From Serinus canaria (Eukaryota; Chordata; Aves; Passeriformes; Fringillidae): DNA of 64,000 nucleotides. The translations under genes were made by a program, and so were the position numbers. Under the pieces are notes generated by a model. That model did not search any database and had not been told where the DNA came from. It saw only the letters and a program-made list of their open reading frames with translations. Location of the stretch: NCBI RefSeq assembly GCF_022539315.1, contig NC_066314.1, forward strand, positions 61,365,543 to 61,429,542, given 5' to 3'. This document shows, piece after piece, positions 1 through 11,835 of this stretch (position 1 is the stretch's first letter; the number at the start of each line of letters is the position of its first letter).

Positions 1-1997
1 ATAAAGAGCATATTTCAGACCACAAGAAGCACAGGAGAAACACGCATTGCACTGTACAGAGGGTAGATGCAGCAGAGTTGGTCTCAGATGAGGTTAGTGT
101 ATTCAGCAAAGCACTTCAAGTGCCATTTGCTGAGAAAACCTATTAATAAATGGAGACAAAGGCCATAATAAACTAAAGAGCAAGTGTTTCACAGTTCAGA
201 GAGTAAATACAGTGCCCTGGGCGAGGAAGTGAGATGGTTCAATTACAGAGAACTCGGCACAGGCCAGCTCTGACCATTGATAACTCTGCTTATCACAAAG
301 AGAAAAATCATGATGATGGGAGAAAATAAATAAAAGAAGAAAAAAGAAAAGTGAGAGAGAAAAAAGTCACAGAAAATTCAGCTTTATAGTAAGTGTGTGC
401 ATTGACCTGTGACACTGTCTGCATATAGTTAGAGGGTAAGGAGACATGTACCTTATTAAAAATCTCTTTTAAACCCCAGATCCTTTCTCTGTAACCTTCA
501 CTTGTGGTAAAGTAAGGTCATATATAGTTCTGAAAAATTTTCCCCAAATTTTCATTCAACATAAGGTGGAAATCGAGAGCAGTTTGCTTCTCAGAGACTC
601 CTTTTAACTTACACTTTTTCTGCAAAGCAGATAATTGGCTTCTCAAGTGTTTTCACATTGCTCAAAACTTTAGAGGATTCCTTAGTGAAAGCCTGGTCTC
701 CTTTGAAAATTTTGAAAGTGGTAATGAGAAAAATCCAAAACAGACACACTTCTCCACTCAGTTTTTTTTTTCATGGGGCTGAAATCAGGATGCTGCCTTT
801 GCAGTTGACGTGAAATATACTGGGGAATGGGGAAAAGTTATGAAAAAAACCCCAACAATCCAAAGAGCTCCTCACCTTCATCAGAAGTTATGTTCTTCAT
901 CTTCCTTACTGTAGCCTAAAGCATCTTAGGAGCAATGGATTTGAGAAGCCAGGGACTCCCAATTCAAAGGAAGGGCAACTGGAATGGATGAAGGGAACCC
1001 TGCGACCTTTTGCCATCCAGACTTTGCATTCAGGCAGCTCCATCATTTTGCCATGAATATCACAATCAGTGGTTCCAGCACTAGATGTGTCAGAACTTTT
1101 AATATTTGATACCCAGCTAAGGTATTATATATCTTCTGTGCAGGCACAGTACTATTGCCTGTGATCAAAAGCAAGCCCTGTGATCAAAGATGTGTGTTTG
1201 ACTCCTTCTAGAGAAAAGCACCAGTGATATCCTTACTTAAATGTTGAATGAAAATTCTGCTCACTTTTGTTTTCCCTCTAGCATCATCTATTTTTTTGAC
1301 TGAAATCTGTGAGTGCAATTTTGTTCTCTGAATTCTTTTGCAAGCTCTGTTTCAAGGCCCCTGGATTATAATGTCTTTCACAATGTTGGGATGGAGTTGA
1401 TTTTCTTCACAGCAGCCCATATCGTCCCATGTTTTGGATTTGTGTCCAAAACAGTGCTGACATGGAAAGTGTTTTAACTATTACTGGACATTGCTTGCGC
1501 TGGGTCAAGGCCTTCCCTGTTTTTCTCTCTGCACCCTCAGCAAGAAGGCTGGGGGAGGGCAAGAGGCTGGGATGGGACAGCTGACCAAAAGGTATTCCAT
1601 GCCACAGAACATCACGTCACACATAAAGTAGGGGGAGATTCCAAGGAAGTTGCCCGGGAACTAGCTGAGATTTGCCTGGCTGGTAGGGAGGTGGTGAGTG
1701 ACTTTGTATCACTTTGGATTTTCTTCTTCATGTATTAAGGTGTCCTAATCTCAATTTCGCTTTCTTTCACCCCTAAGTCCTTGGCTCCTCTAGGTCCACC
1801 GTGCTCAGCTGTTAAAAGTGTCATCCAGCACCAAACTACTTTGTGCCATACGAATGCACAGCACCCAGCACAGCACGCTGGCCAAGACTGACTTTCCAGT
1901 GCTTCTTAATTACAGCTAAGGAACAAGGCAGGGTTTGTTTAATCCCTTCACTTCTTGCTACTCACACCGTGTGCCTTACACTGACTCACCCACTCGC
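1..1997. other. Intergenic DNA, no gene seen
   Basis: This is AT-rich, non-repetitive sequence with no open frame longer than background and no recognisable protein, RNA gene or clear transposon. It lies beyond both candidate poly(A) signals of HIPK2. In human, CLEC2L is the neighbour on this side of HIPK2, but no C-type lectin exon is visible here. Confidence 0.6.
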
Positions 1998-2098
1998 CCG
2001 AGCCGAGCCGAGCCGAGCCGAGCCGAGCCGAGCCGAGCCGAGCCGAGCCGAGCCGAGCCGAGCCGAGCCGAGCCGAGCCGAGCCGAGCCGAGCCGAGC
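1998..2098. repeat. (AGCCG)n microsatellite, about 20 copies
   Basis: A nearly perfect 5-bp tandem array with two CpGs per two units. It gives artefactual open frames of alternating Ala-Glu-Pro-Ser-Arg on one strand and Leu-Gly-Ser-Ala-Arg on the other. It abuts a CpG-rich unique patch on its right side. Confidence 0.97.
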
Positions 2099-2215
2099 GG
2101 CGGGAAGGTGCGGGCGCCCTCTGGCGGCCGGCGGGTCCCTCAGTCTCGTCAGGGCCCGGTGCCCGCCGGCTGCGGCCGCCCTGAGGTGCCGTGCCCGGGG
2201 GTTCCGCTGTTAGCA
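2099..2215. promoter_or_regulatory. CpG-rich patch beside the AGCCG array
   Basis: About 115 bp of unique, very GC- and CpG-rich sequence that stands out sharply from the AT-rich surroundings. With the microsatellite it forms a CpG island-like block of about 220 bp. No TATA box, initiator or downstream coding exon supports calling it a promoter. It may be an insulator, a small CpG island or simply repeat-flanking sequence. Confidence 0.4.
2114..2129 (-). promoter_or_regulatory. Candidate CTCF-binding site
   Basis: Read on the minus strand, this 16-mer contains the core CCGCCAGAGGGCGC. From general knowledge of the motif this is very close to the vertebrate CTCF core (CCASYAGRKGGCRS-like). 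It lies within a CpG-dense patch, so binding could depend on methylation. Occupancy cannot be judged from sequence. Confidence 0.5.
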
Positions 2216-4679
2216 GCTGGGAGAAAAACACTTCATTCCAGCACTCCCGTGAACTGCTGTGTGCGCACCCCGCTTAGGAGACCGCTGCTCCATAGAGAAA
2301 TCTGATGGCGAGAGGACCGGATTTTTCCAAGGTGTTGAGCATACAACCTTCCCCTACAGCCCTCCTCCTAGCAGTGGAAACTTGGGATGTCTAAAATTTT
2401 TCACTCCCCCATCGATTTTCTACGTCCCTTCAGCCTATAGCCTGCTCCCCCCTCGGCTGTCTTTTATGTCCCCTCGTATCTGCTCTCAAAGCATTTCATC
2501 CCCTTCATCCGTCACTCTCAGTAATTGCAGACCCCCTGGCACATCTTGTCACGGGAGGCAGTGTCTCCAGTCCTTACCTACCTGCAAACACCGTCATTCC
2601 TGATATTATTTTAAAGACTTAAAAAACCCCAAACCCAGCCCTATGGGGCTTGCTTTTCCCATCTCCTCCCCACAGCTGCCCCTGGCAAGCCGGATCCCTC
2701 TCCCTGCGCTCCTGGGGTCAGCACCATGTTTAGAGACAGGAAAGCAGGCGAGGGGAGAGGTGAGGAAATGGGAACATGCAGGACAGGGGTCATTAAAAAA
2801 GAAGGAGGGGGTAATCCTAACCCAGGGAAAGCAGGGATAAAGCAGGGACCAGCAGACTGATAGAGGAGAGCAGAGCTCTGGCATCTGCATTTCCACATCA
2901 CGAAGAACAGGATACAGGACAGACAAATAATCTGGCACATGCTGGTGAAACTTGGTTGAACCTTCATCAATCCTCCTGCAGTCTCCTTGCAGGCCTGCCT
3001 TTGTTGTTCCTGTCACTCCTGTTCTGTAAACTCCTGAATCCTATTGATGTCTGAAGGAGAGAGGCAGATTGAAGATATCTGGGTACGGAAGAAACAACTT
3101 CAAGACAACTGAACCAAGCTTTTCTCAAGCAGCCTGGTAGTTGTGCCCCAAACCCTGGTCATTGGAAACTAGGTAGCAGCCTCACTTTTTCTGGGAGCAT
3201 GAATTCTTCTCTGTGGTTTTCAGACTGGCACTGACTGTCAAGAGGGGATAAGAATTTTCAGTGCAGGGTCCAGCCACAGTATTGTGAATTACAGTACCTC
3301 CTTTTAAACTGCACTTCTCCCCTTTTTTTTTTCCTTTGTGACACTACTTCAAGTTTTAATTTTTTTTTTAAGAGCTTGGAAAAAAAGAAAGGGGAATAAA
3401 ACGACTTTGTACTTAAAGAGTTCACACACCCGAGGATATATGCTGTCCAAGTCCAAACGGGAAGCGTTCCAGGTGCCTCCTGGACTTGCAGCCTCCTGCC
3501 CGCCTTACACACGTGTCTGGATGTGCCTAGAAAAGCCTGTGCACAAATGCAGCTTTCAGTTAAGTGTACTTAAGCCACCCTGTGTGCCTTTTCACTGCAC
3601 CTCCTTACACCATTAACACAGGGGTGATGAGTCCCCATGGGAATGGAGTCCCAGGGCTGGCAGTGCTGCCTGGAGAAGCCTGCTCCCATCCCTGTAACTG
3701 CTGCTTTGCCAAACGGATTTAAGTGCGGATCTGTGCATCGAGCCCCTCTTGTGGCTGCCTTCCTGTGAGCAAAAGCCCCAAACAGCAGAGCCTTTGATGT
3801 ATAGTGCAGTGCAGGGGCCTTTAAATAACAGCCTTTATGGCTCATTATTTGCACAGCCACCTTGCAGGAGAAAACATTAAGGGAAAAGCGCATTGCAGGA
3901 AATGCTGATGCAGGTGTCTTTGCCCTGACCTGACCAGCAGAGAATCAGAATTTACAGGCTGCAGATCCACTGCTCCAGCACAGGTTTGCTGTGGAGATTC
4001 AACACATGCACTGGTAACCAAAGGACAGCAGCCTGTGCTTCACAGAGCAGGACCATTCTCCTTCTACCAGACCCCCTTAACAGTTTAATTTGACATTATT
4101 GGCAATCAGGAGGGCAGAGCTGCACTGTACATAAACCAAGATCTTTTCCTATAAATATAAATACTAATTTAGGTGCCAAACTTTGGACTCCAGTAAATTA
4201 AAACACAGCCACTGCACTGGAAAGCACAAGCAGCACATGCCAAGAACAGCAGCACCACTGTGCATACACCACACCATGAGTCCCTCCACCTTCCCAATTT
4301 TAAGAGACCCATACCCACCTGGAATAAACTGGGTCAGCTAAGGTAAACACTGAAAGCATCAGCAGAGATTCCTTGTGGCCCAGAAAGAGCTGAATGTGCT
4401 CAAGTTTGTTGGCAGTAATTTTTACCAGCTGCTCAGGATTGTGGTCTCCAGGTGCTGACATTTACTGCAGCTCCAGTGGTTTGAGAAGACCCTTCCCAGC
4501 CTCCAGTATGGTGGCTGAACCCCTTGCTGTTTCCTCTCACAAAGCACTGCAGGCTCTGCTAAAAGCAACCCTGCTCCAAGTGAGAAACTGCTCTCCCCTC
4601 CTGGGAAAAAAGGGTCAGAAAGTACATTCTCCAACTACAATGCATTTTAATGTGTTTTGGTCTTGGACAACAGAGTGAA
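2216..4679. other. Intergenic DNA, no gene seen
   Basis: Mixed-composition sequence with only short chance open frames, the longest being 136 codons on the minus strand without homology I recognise. No RNA gene or clear mobile element was seen. If HIPK2 transcripts end near 4680, this lies just past the cleavage site. Confidence 0.5.
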
Positions 4680-4695
4680 AAATAATTTTTACAGT

Positions 4696-4701
4696 TTTAT
4701 T
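4696..4701 (-). terminator. HIPK2: Candidate distal HIPK2 poly(A) signal
   Basis: On the minus strand the canonical AATAAA hexamer is followed within about 15-35 nt by a U-rich stretch and then a GU-containing stretch (4660-4685). This is the layout of a vertebrate cleavage/polyadenylation site. Use would give a 3' UTR of about 12.7 kb. It competes with the candidate at 5873, and transcript ends are needed to decide. Confidence 0.45.
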
Positions 4702-5872
4702 GATAAGCTTTACAAAAAGAAGAAACAAATAAAGAAGACACCATAACACACCACACACATGGAGCAACTACACTAGTTAAACTATCTGTTCTGGATTTAC
4801 ATCTGCTGCTGACGTTAGATCATCACTAATGGCTCTCATATCATGACCCAGTAAACTCCTCATTTCCCTTAGAGTACTTAACACTGCAATTACCTGTTAG
4901 CTGCTTAATAGGACACATGATTTTAAATTAAACACTCGCTTAATTGGTTTGCTGGACACACACAGTTTTACTGCTACTGCTCAGTTGGGTCTCAGCCAGT
5001 TTAAGGCAATGGTCCATGACCTCCTGTTCCTAAAAGTTCCATCTCCACCTAGAAATTCACTGCAAGTTTCTTATTCCAAGGAAACATGAGACAGAAGGCT
5101 GTAAAACTGAGTACTCACTGATAAATGAGCCTCCCGTGCTAACTCCAGGTTTGCATCCTGAGGCAATCCCCTTGCCTGGCAGTGCTGTGCAGGGCCATCC
5201 AGCAGTTATGGTGTTTGCAGTAGCCATTTGCCAGACACTGAATGCAGAGTGTGGCCCTGGACCAAGGGCAGCCAGTACAGCTCCTGGAGCATCCCTCTGG
5301 CTGTGCCTAAGAGGGGAGAAGCTGACCTAACAAGAGGAACCCTGTGGGCTAGCACGGGAGTCACCACGTTAGGAAAGGCCAGCAACAAGCTGGTCTTACT
5401 CTCCCTCTGTTAAGAGGAGTTTTTGAGGAGCCCTTGGCCTCCTCCAAGGTGACAGTACAGTAAAATAGGAGACCCTTTGCAGATGCCTCTAGCTTGCTCC
5501 TGAGCAAACCTCCTGGTGAAAATCAAGCCCAGCCCAAAAGGGCAGGTGTAGCAATTACCAACAAAGGGTGGTTTCAGCATTTTTATGTCTATATAAACCT
5601 TTCAAAGGTCAGCTGGGACTTGGCAAAGAGAGGAAAGGGAGCAAAAGAACTCAGGGCTCAAGCTAAAAGAAAATCCAGACCTGTACTTGCAGCTGATGAC
5701 CACACTCCATTTGGCACAGTGGGATATAGCAGGGAGCTCTTGACTCAGCTGAACACAGCAGCTCTGAGCAGCCTCCTGTGCTTCAGTGAAGCATCTGAAT
5801 GCAGATGCTCTTCTGCCCTGGGAAAAAAATACATCTCACAAATCTAAACATGTTACCTCAAAGAGAAGAGTA

Positions 5873-5878
5873 TTTATT
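5873..5878 (-). terminator. HIPK2: Candidate proximal HIPK2 poly(A) signal
   Basis: Minus-strand AATAAA, followed about 20-45 nt on by a GU-rich then U-rich segment (around 5825-5855). Cleavage here would give a 3' UTR of about 11.5 kb, close to the human length as I recall it. It may be an alternative to the 4696 signal. Confidence 0.45.
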
Positions 5879-7422
5879 ATTAATGGTACTATTAGTGCTC
5901 TTTTTTTCAACTGACTGAGGAGATTAAATAATAGCATCTGAAAACTAACCAAATGTTCAGACCAAACTTTAACTAGTGAGAAGACAAAGACACACAAACT
6001 TTGCAGTGACTTAAAACAGTTTAATGTAATTCCAAGACAAAGTGTGATTACATTTCTACACATATACAATATGCATATGTGAGTTGACAAATTCTGATTA
6101 ATAACTCGTTTCACCTCAGAGACCGAAAAAATGATCAAAAAGAAACTGTGAATAACAAGCTATAACATAGTTCACCACAACGGGACCTCCTTTCTCACCC
6201 TACAGTTAGTAATATTACAATTAAAATAACTATATTCTTCTATAATGTATTTCTGTTAAAATCATCTCATAAATTTACAATGCTATTATTAGTTTCCAAG
6301 ACTAATATAAATTCACTCCATTTTTCTACAACGAAAATGATTATTAATTAGAAGCACACAACGTCATGATGAAAAACACAAGCATTTTTTTTAGTAGCAA
6401 GAACTTGATTGGTTAAGAATTAGTTTTCTTGTAAAACATTCTAAAGCCAAGTAAAATATCCATTCTTATAACATACCTATAATATGAGACTAAGGAATAG
6501 GTTACATATAGGTCTACAACACATCAGTTTGTTTTTGTTTTTTCTTTTAAAAGAAGAAAGACATATTACTAAAAGAAAAAAAAGAAAAAAGAGGAAGGAA
6601 AGAAAAAATAAAACAGAAAGGGACAATTCACATAGGTAAAAAGCAGTACACAAGAAAATACTGTTGCACACAATAATTTTCACAAAGATTAACATGGATT
6701 AACACTCTTATTACAGAAACCGTACAGTGAAGGAACACAACGGCTCAGGGCTTTCGTGGGGTTACTGGGCTGAGATGATACTGTAGAGAAAGAACCACTT
6801 GAGATCTAGAGCTGGGGTAGGGGCATCTTTTCCCTTGCGACTGCAATAGCGTTTCACAGCTCTGCCCCCACCTTCCCTTCATAATTTTGGTGCAGTGTAT
6901 ATTGACTTCCACTTTCCATCCAGAGGATGCTGGGCTTGTGGGTAGTTGAAAGGTATAAAACATTCCCTCCATTTCACCCCTCATGTTTTTAAAAGGATTT
7001 TACAGCTCATTAAAAAAAAAAAAATGTTTCACCCATTGGTTCATTTTTAACTACGCAAAATCTAGACTTTTCACCTTCCAAGATGCCCCTTGTTCTTCTC
7101 TCTTTTTCACTTCCTCTCTCTCACACACACTCCTTTATTAAAGCTATTAATGACACTTCCTCTCCTTTCAGAAATTGGATTTGGTATGAAATATACAGGC
7201 TACATTCTGGTTCTGCCCAAGAAGAATCTGGTACCCAAAACGCCTTGATTGCTTTGTTGGTGAAACATGGGATGTGGAGATCCTTTTTTACACCTGAAAT
7301 GGTTGTGCCCTGGAATAGCTGTGGAAGTTTTGTTTAAAGAATACAGAGTAAAAAATATATAGAGAAAATTTAAAAAATCAAACACATAAGGGATAACAGG
7401 GGAAAAGAAAAGCCAGAAGTGT

Positions 7423-7502
7423 TGTATGTAACCATGTGAGGTGGAAGTGTTGCAGAAGCGCTTTCTTTCCTTGCTGAGGGCAGAGGTGCTGTATGTAACC
7501 AT
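7423..7502. repeat. Short direct repeat pair (13 bp)
   Basis: The 13-mer TGTATGTAACCAT occurs at 7423-7435 and again at 7490-7502. The flanks extend the similarity to about 19 of 21 bases. It looks like a small local duplication within the putative 3' UTR. Confidence 0.8.
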
Positions 7503-8383
7503 CCAGATCCTATGGGATGTGCGTTGCCAGTGTTGGAAACCCCTTCTTGCTTAACAAGCTGTAAGCCAAGGTATTCAACAAGACTCTGGCTCCTGGAGTG
7601 TGCTGGCATTTATTTGTGAGTGTGACTCCGCCCAGGAGAACAGGGGACCAGGCAGGAGCAGGGCAGTGAAGCCTGTTGATGGAGTGGTGGTGCACAGTGA
7701 GGGAGGGTGGATGTTTGCCAGATGGCCCGAGTGCTGCCGGCACTCCTGGCTTGCCGTGTGACACCTGATGGCTTTGGCCGGCGAGGCAGGAATGGCAATC
7801 ACCGGAACGGTGCTGAGGAGGAGGGGCTGAACTCCCCGGCCCCAGGGCTCTGATTGTTTTGGGAGCAGCACCGGTGCCCAGCTGCAAAGCGTCGCCGATT
7901 GCTCCCTTCCACCACCTCTGCTGCGAGCTGACAAGTACAGCCTCCTCAGGCACGGTGGAAACACGAAAGGAGCCCTCCCGTGAGCACCCCAGCTCCACAG
8001 CTGAAGCCCAGATGTACATACACATATTTTTAAATGTCAATTCTTGTACTTTCGGGACCTCAAAGTACCATTTTGCCCAGCAGACATTTATACCATGTTC
8101 ATTGATTACCCAAGTGAGAGAACACAACAGAAAAAACTAGACAGCTAAGTGAGACCAGGGAGTGGGGAATGTGATACATCAAAATGCAAAGTACAGGGTA
8201 GCAGCGGTGGGGAACAGCATTAATGGGGACTGGCATGTGCTGAGAAAACAGAGTTGACAAGAAGATGGTGAGTGAACTTTGTATTTTGTTTACTGGTTTA
8301 AAACATTTCTGTGGTGGTGAGCATCATTGTAAGAAAGGGGTGAACAGGTGAAAGCCAAATTACAGCATTGCCTCTGAGTGGCT

Positions 8384-8418
8384 CACACAAACACACACAC
8401 ATACACACACACACACAC
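8384..8418. repeat. (CA)n microsatellite
   Basis: An imperfect CA dinucleotide run, read as GU in the HIPK2 transcript direction. It lies within the putative 3' UTR. Confidence 0.9.
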
Positions 8419-9831
8419 TTACAAACAACCCCCCTCCCAACCCCCCAAATAAAACAAGCATTCACTAACTCAGGAATTATTTGTTTGGCTAATGATTTAT
8501 CAACAGTACAATACAATCCTTATGAATATCCTTCATTCTCCTTATGTGGGTATCTTCATCCAAATGGGGATCTTACATAGAACAGTGAATTTTGTATCAT
8601 GCTCCCTGCTTCAAACCAGGGAGGCCTGATAAAGCAAGTTATTAAAACAAGCAAACAAACAAACAGCTTATCTGTTGAACTAAATTTTCAAAGTGGGTGG
8701 AGTGTTTTTTCAATCAGATTTTGGAATACATTGGATTACTTCATCTCTGGACTGACTTTCCAACACTATGTTATATCTCAAAACAGAATATACATATTAA
8801 AAACACACTTGTACTTTTCTATTTTTAACGGGCAAAATTAAAAAAGAGGCAGCTGTACTGAGTTTTTGAAGGTGTCACTTATAAACACAAGATTTCCCTT
8901 AAAAAGTACCAGTTTAAATGTAAACTATAAAACACTGTAGTAACTATAAAATGTAGCCAGAAAACTGTTTAAGTAGCCACAGTCTATTATTCAGTTCATA
9001 TTGGTTTAAAATGTGACTCATTAAATATCTTCTAGAAGGCCAAAGCATTTTACAGTAGCTATAAACATATATACTTACATGTGCATTTTAACATCACAAT
9101 TGATTAAAATACATAAAAGAGTAATCTATTCCTTGGTTTAATTTTTTTTTCTTTTTAAAGATTCACTGTCTTCAGAATTCACTCAAGCAACAATGACCAG
9201 GGTGGGCATTTATCGCTATTCTGCCCCTATGGAGTTCAGAGTCTTTGAATCAAAGTTCAAGCTGGCTACATGATTTCAGAAAGGCTAAAACCAGGATGAA
9301 TGCCCACATTTGAGGTAATTATTGCCATTAGGTCACAGTTTGTGTAATGTAAGTGTATTTAAATCCTTCTTTTAAAAAAGCAAAAGTATCCCACAGTACC
9401 GGGGGATACCCATTGAAGCAATCAGAATCCAGAATCCTGATCAGTGGGTTTGCTTCCAAAGGAGCCAGCAGTCCCAGAGCACAAAGCACTCCCAGGACAG
9501 CCACCAACCAGCCTAGAGCTCAGGCAAGCAAGCCTGCAAAAATTTAATTTTTTAATTTTTAAGGTTTTTTTTAAAGAAAAGGAAAACATAAGAAAAAATG
9601 CCATAAAATAGATGGGTAACTCTTCTGATCAGAATTCCAGACCGAAGCTTTTCTATCCATCTTATTCCTTTCCAAACAGTTTGCTGAAAAATCAAAATAC
9701 ATCGGCTTAAATATTAACTCTATGCCAGCACTGCAAAAACTCCTTGGCTACGTTCTGAAAGTGGGATAAGCTTTGCTTTTGCTGAGCATTGTTGCCCCAT
9801 TGCTTTCTGTTTCAAAGAGGAAACCTTGTTT

Positions 9832-10074
9832 GAAAGAAAGAAAGAAAGAAAAGGAAGAAGGAAATGAGGAAGGAGGGAAATGAGAATGGAAAAAGGGGAG
9901 GAGGGGAAGGAGTGGAGGGGAGGGAAGGAGAGGGAGTGAGGGATGGAGTGAGGAGGGAAGGGAGTGAAGGAGGAAGGAAGGAAGGAAGGAAGGAAGGAAG
10001 AGGAAGGAAGGAAGGAAGGAAGGAAGGACAGGCAGGAAGGGAGGAAGGAAGGAAAGGAAGGAAGGAAAGGAAGG
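9832..10074. repeat. Purine-rich GAAA/GGAA tract, about 240 bp
   Basis: Almost entirely purine on the plus strand. It starts as GAAA repeats, passes through irregular GGA-rich sequence and ends in pure GGAA tetranucleotides. In the HIPK2 transcript it would be a long C/U tract, a possible target for polypyrimidine-binding proteins. As DNA it is a mirror-like homopurine stretch able in principle to form triplex (H-DNA). Confidence 0.95.
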
Positions 10075-10468
10075 TCCTTCCGGACGGCCAGTCGGCCAGG
10101 CCTGGCCGTCCCGTCCGGAAGGCAGTCCGGCCGGCAGTCGCTGGACGGCCTGGCCGGCCGGTCGAGGTACGGCCGGCCGGTCCTGCCGTCCGGACGGACG
10201 GCCGGATCACGGCCGGCAGGAAGGCAGGACGTAAGAATTACGGCCGCACGGCCGGACGGCAGTAAGGCATTCCGCCAGGTACGTACCAGGTAAGGCCGTC
10301 CGGATCGCCGGACTTACGGCCGGCCCGACGGCCTGGCCGGCCGGCCTGCGACGTCAGGACCGTCGACGGCCTGCAGGAAGGCCGGCCGTCAGGACGGCCG
10401 GCCGGCAGGCTGGCCTCGACGGCCGGACGGCAGGACGTCCGGACGGCCGGCCGTGCCCGCAGGCCGTG
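10075..10468. repeat. CpG-dense GGCC/GGAC low-complexity block
   Basis: About 390 bp built almost only from GGCC, GGAC, CCGT and GCAG-like tetramers, with dense CpG and repeated GGCCGGCC octamers (about seven). It is bordered on both sides by GGAAGGAAG (up to 10074 and again at 10471-10479), so it appears to sit inside one GGAA array. No protein or RNA is recognisable; open frames here are artefacts. It could be a decayed tetranucleotide array, a genuine GC satellite or an assembly error. Confidence 0.85.
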
Positions 10469-11835
10469 AAGGAAGGAAGTAACGGTAGGAAGATCCCTGG
10501 CTGTCAGAAGTACACACAAGTATTTACAAGGTTTGTGTGAATCTGCACACAGCTCCCCTCACAGCGAAAGAGTTAAGAACAGAGATGTCACAATATTTAT
10601 CAGTGCAGTAAAAAATATCATTTTTGGAAAAAAATATACCTTTAGTATTGCCTTTCTTAGATTAACTATGATAAGCAAAAGATTAAAAACAAAAACTTTA
10701 TCTTCAAACACACATGAATAGTCTGTTATAGCAGCACTGCTAAAACTGGAAGGACAAAGCTAACCCGTAAATGAGAAACAGGAGTTTCAAACCACAAATG
10801 CCGAACAAAAAACCTCCTAGTATGCTTCATAAGACTTCTGAAGAACCAAGCCAATCTACCATTCAAATTTCACTCTCAACACACACAAATGCTCTAAAAC
10901 CACATCTTCCCACTGAAAGCATTTGACACATGCAGAACCCAGGTCAGTTTACCTCCAGACTGGTTCTCACACCACCACCTGCATCAGCAGCTCCTCACAG
11001 GTAACCACTGCCTCTGGGGTCCTTCACAGCAATCACATTTGTCACAGGGGACAAGGAGCCCTTGAGCACAGAGCCTTTGTGAGCAGCTCCTCTGCACACT
11101 TCCAGGCCTTCCCTCCAAGGGCCACCCCTGCTGTGAGTCTTGCTGTGTGCCTGGGGTGCCTGGTGAGCATGGCGGCATCACAGCAATACGCACACAGGTG
11201 GTGGTGGGAAGGATGGACCACAGGGATGGAGATCAGCGCGGAAAGCCCAGCTCCTCTCACCCAGTGCAGTACTCCTAAAAGGAGTCTAGGCAAAGCCACC
11301 GACAACAGGACTGGCACCATTTCTTCCAGCACCTCACTCAGCATCTGCAGCCCAGGGTGAAATTGTCACTGTCATCAGAGACAGCTTTGTAGGAGTCGGC
11401 AGTGGGGGAACCTCAGCAGCAGAGAACCATCTCCTCCCTATGGATGGAGGGAGAAAAATGATTTGTAGGCACAGAAGTGGGCCGTGAGAAATAAGCTGGG
11501 GATTCCAGGTACTTTAGACACAGGTCCTTCTCACAGGAGCACCAGGATGGTGACGTAGATAAGTGCCCAGGACCACAGATCAACTGCTTTGAAGCTCACA
11601 CAGCAAATGGGACCACGGTAGGGAGAGCTATGTCAAAAGGAAGAGAGAAAACATTCCCTTCCCACACCTTTGCCATCTGTATTGCCTACCCACGGCAGAC
11701 CTTGCATACAGGTATCCAGGATTTGGCCCACAAGCAGCACTGCAGATCTATAATGATTGCAAAGCCATGGAAGAACACAAGTCCAAGTCCAACACCCAGC
11801 TGTGCCTGGCCTGACCATAGCATCACTGTTTGGGC

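Noticed and set aside
1843..2231. Open frames of repeated Ala-Glu-Pro-Ser-Arg or Leu-Gly-Ser-Ala-Arg
   Set aside because: They are translations of the (AGCCG)n microsatellite in different frames, with no conserved flanking protein.
4725..4730. Plus-strand AATAAA as the end of a convergent gene
   Set aside because: No GU/U-rich element follows and no plus-strand exon is visible upstream.
7510..8127. A 205-codon minus-strand open frame (and a 129-codon one overlapping it)
   Set aside because: It lies in a GC-richer patch of the putative 3' UTR with low stop density. It has no recognisable domain or low-complexity signature of a real protein, and overlapping frames are equally open.
9812..10519. 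Open frames rich in Arg-Lys-Glu-Gly or Pro-Ser-Leu, continuing into Arg/Gly/Pro-rich sequence
   Set aside because: They are artefacts of the purine tract and the GGCC block, open in several frames on both strands.
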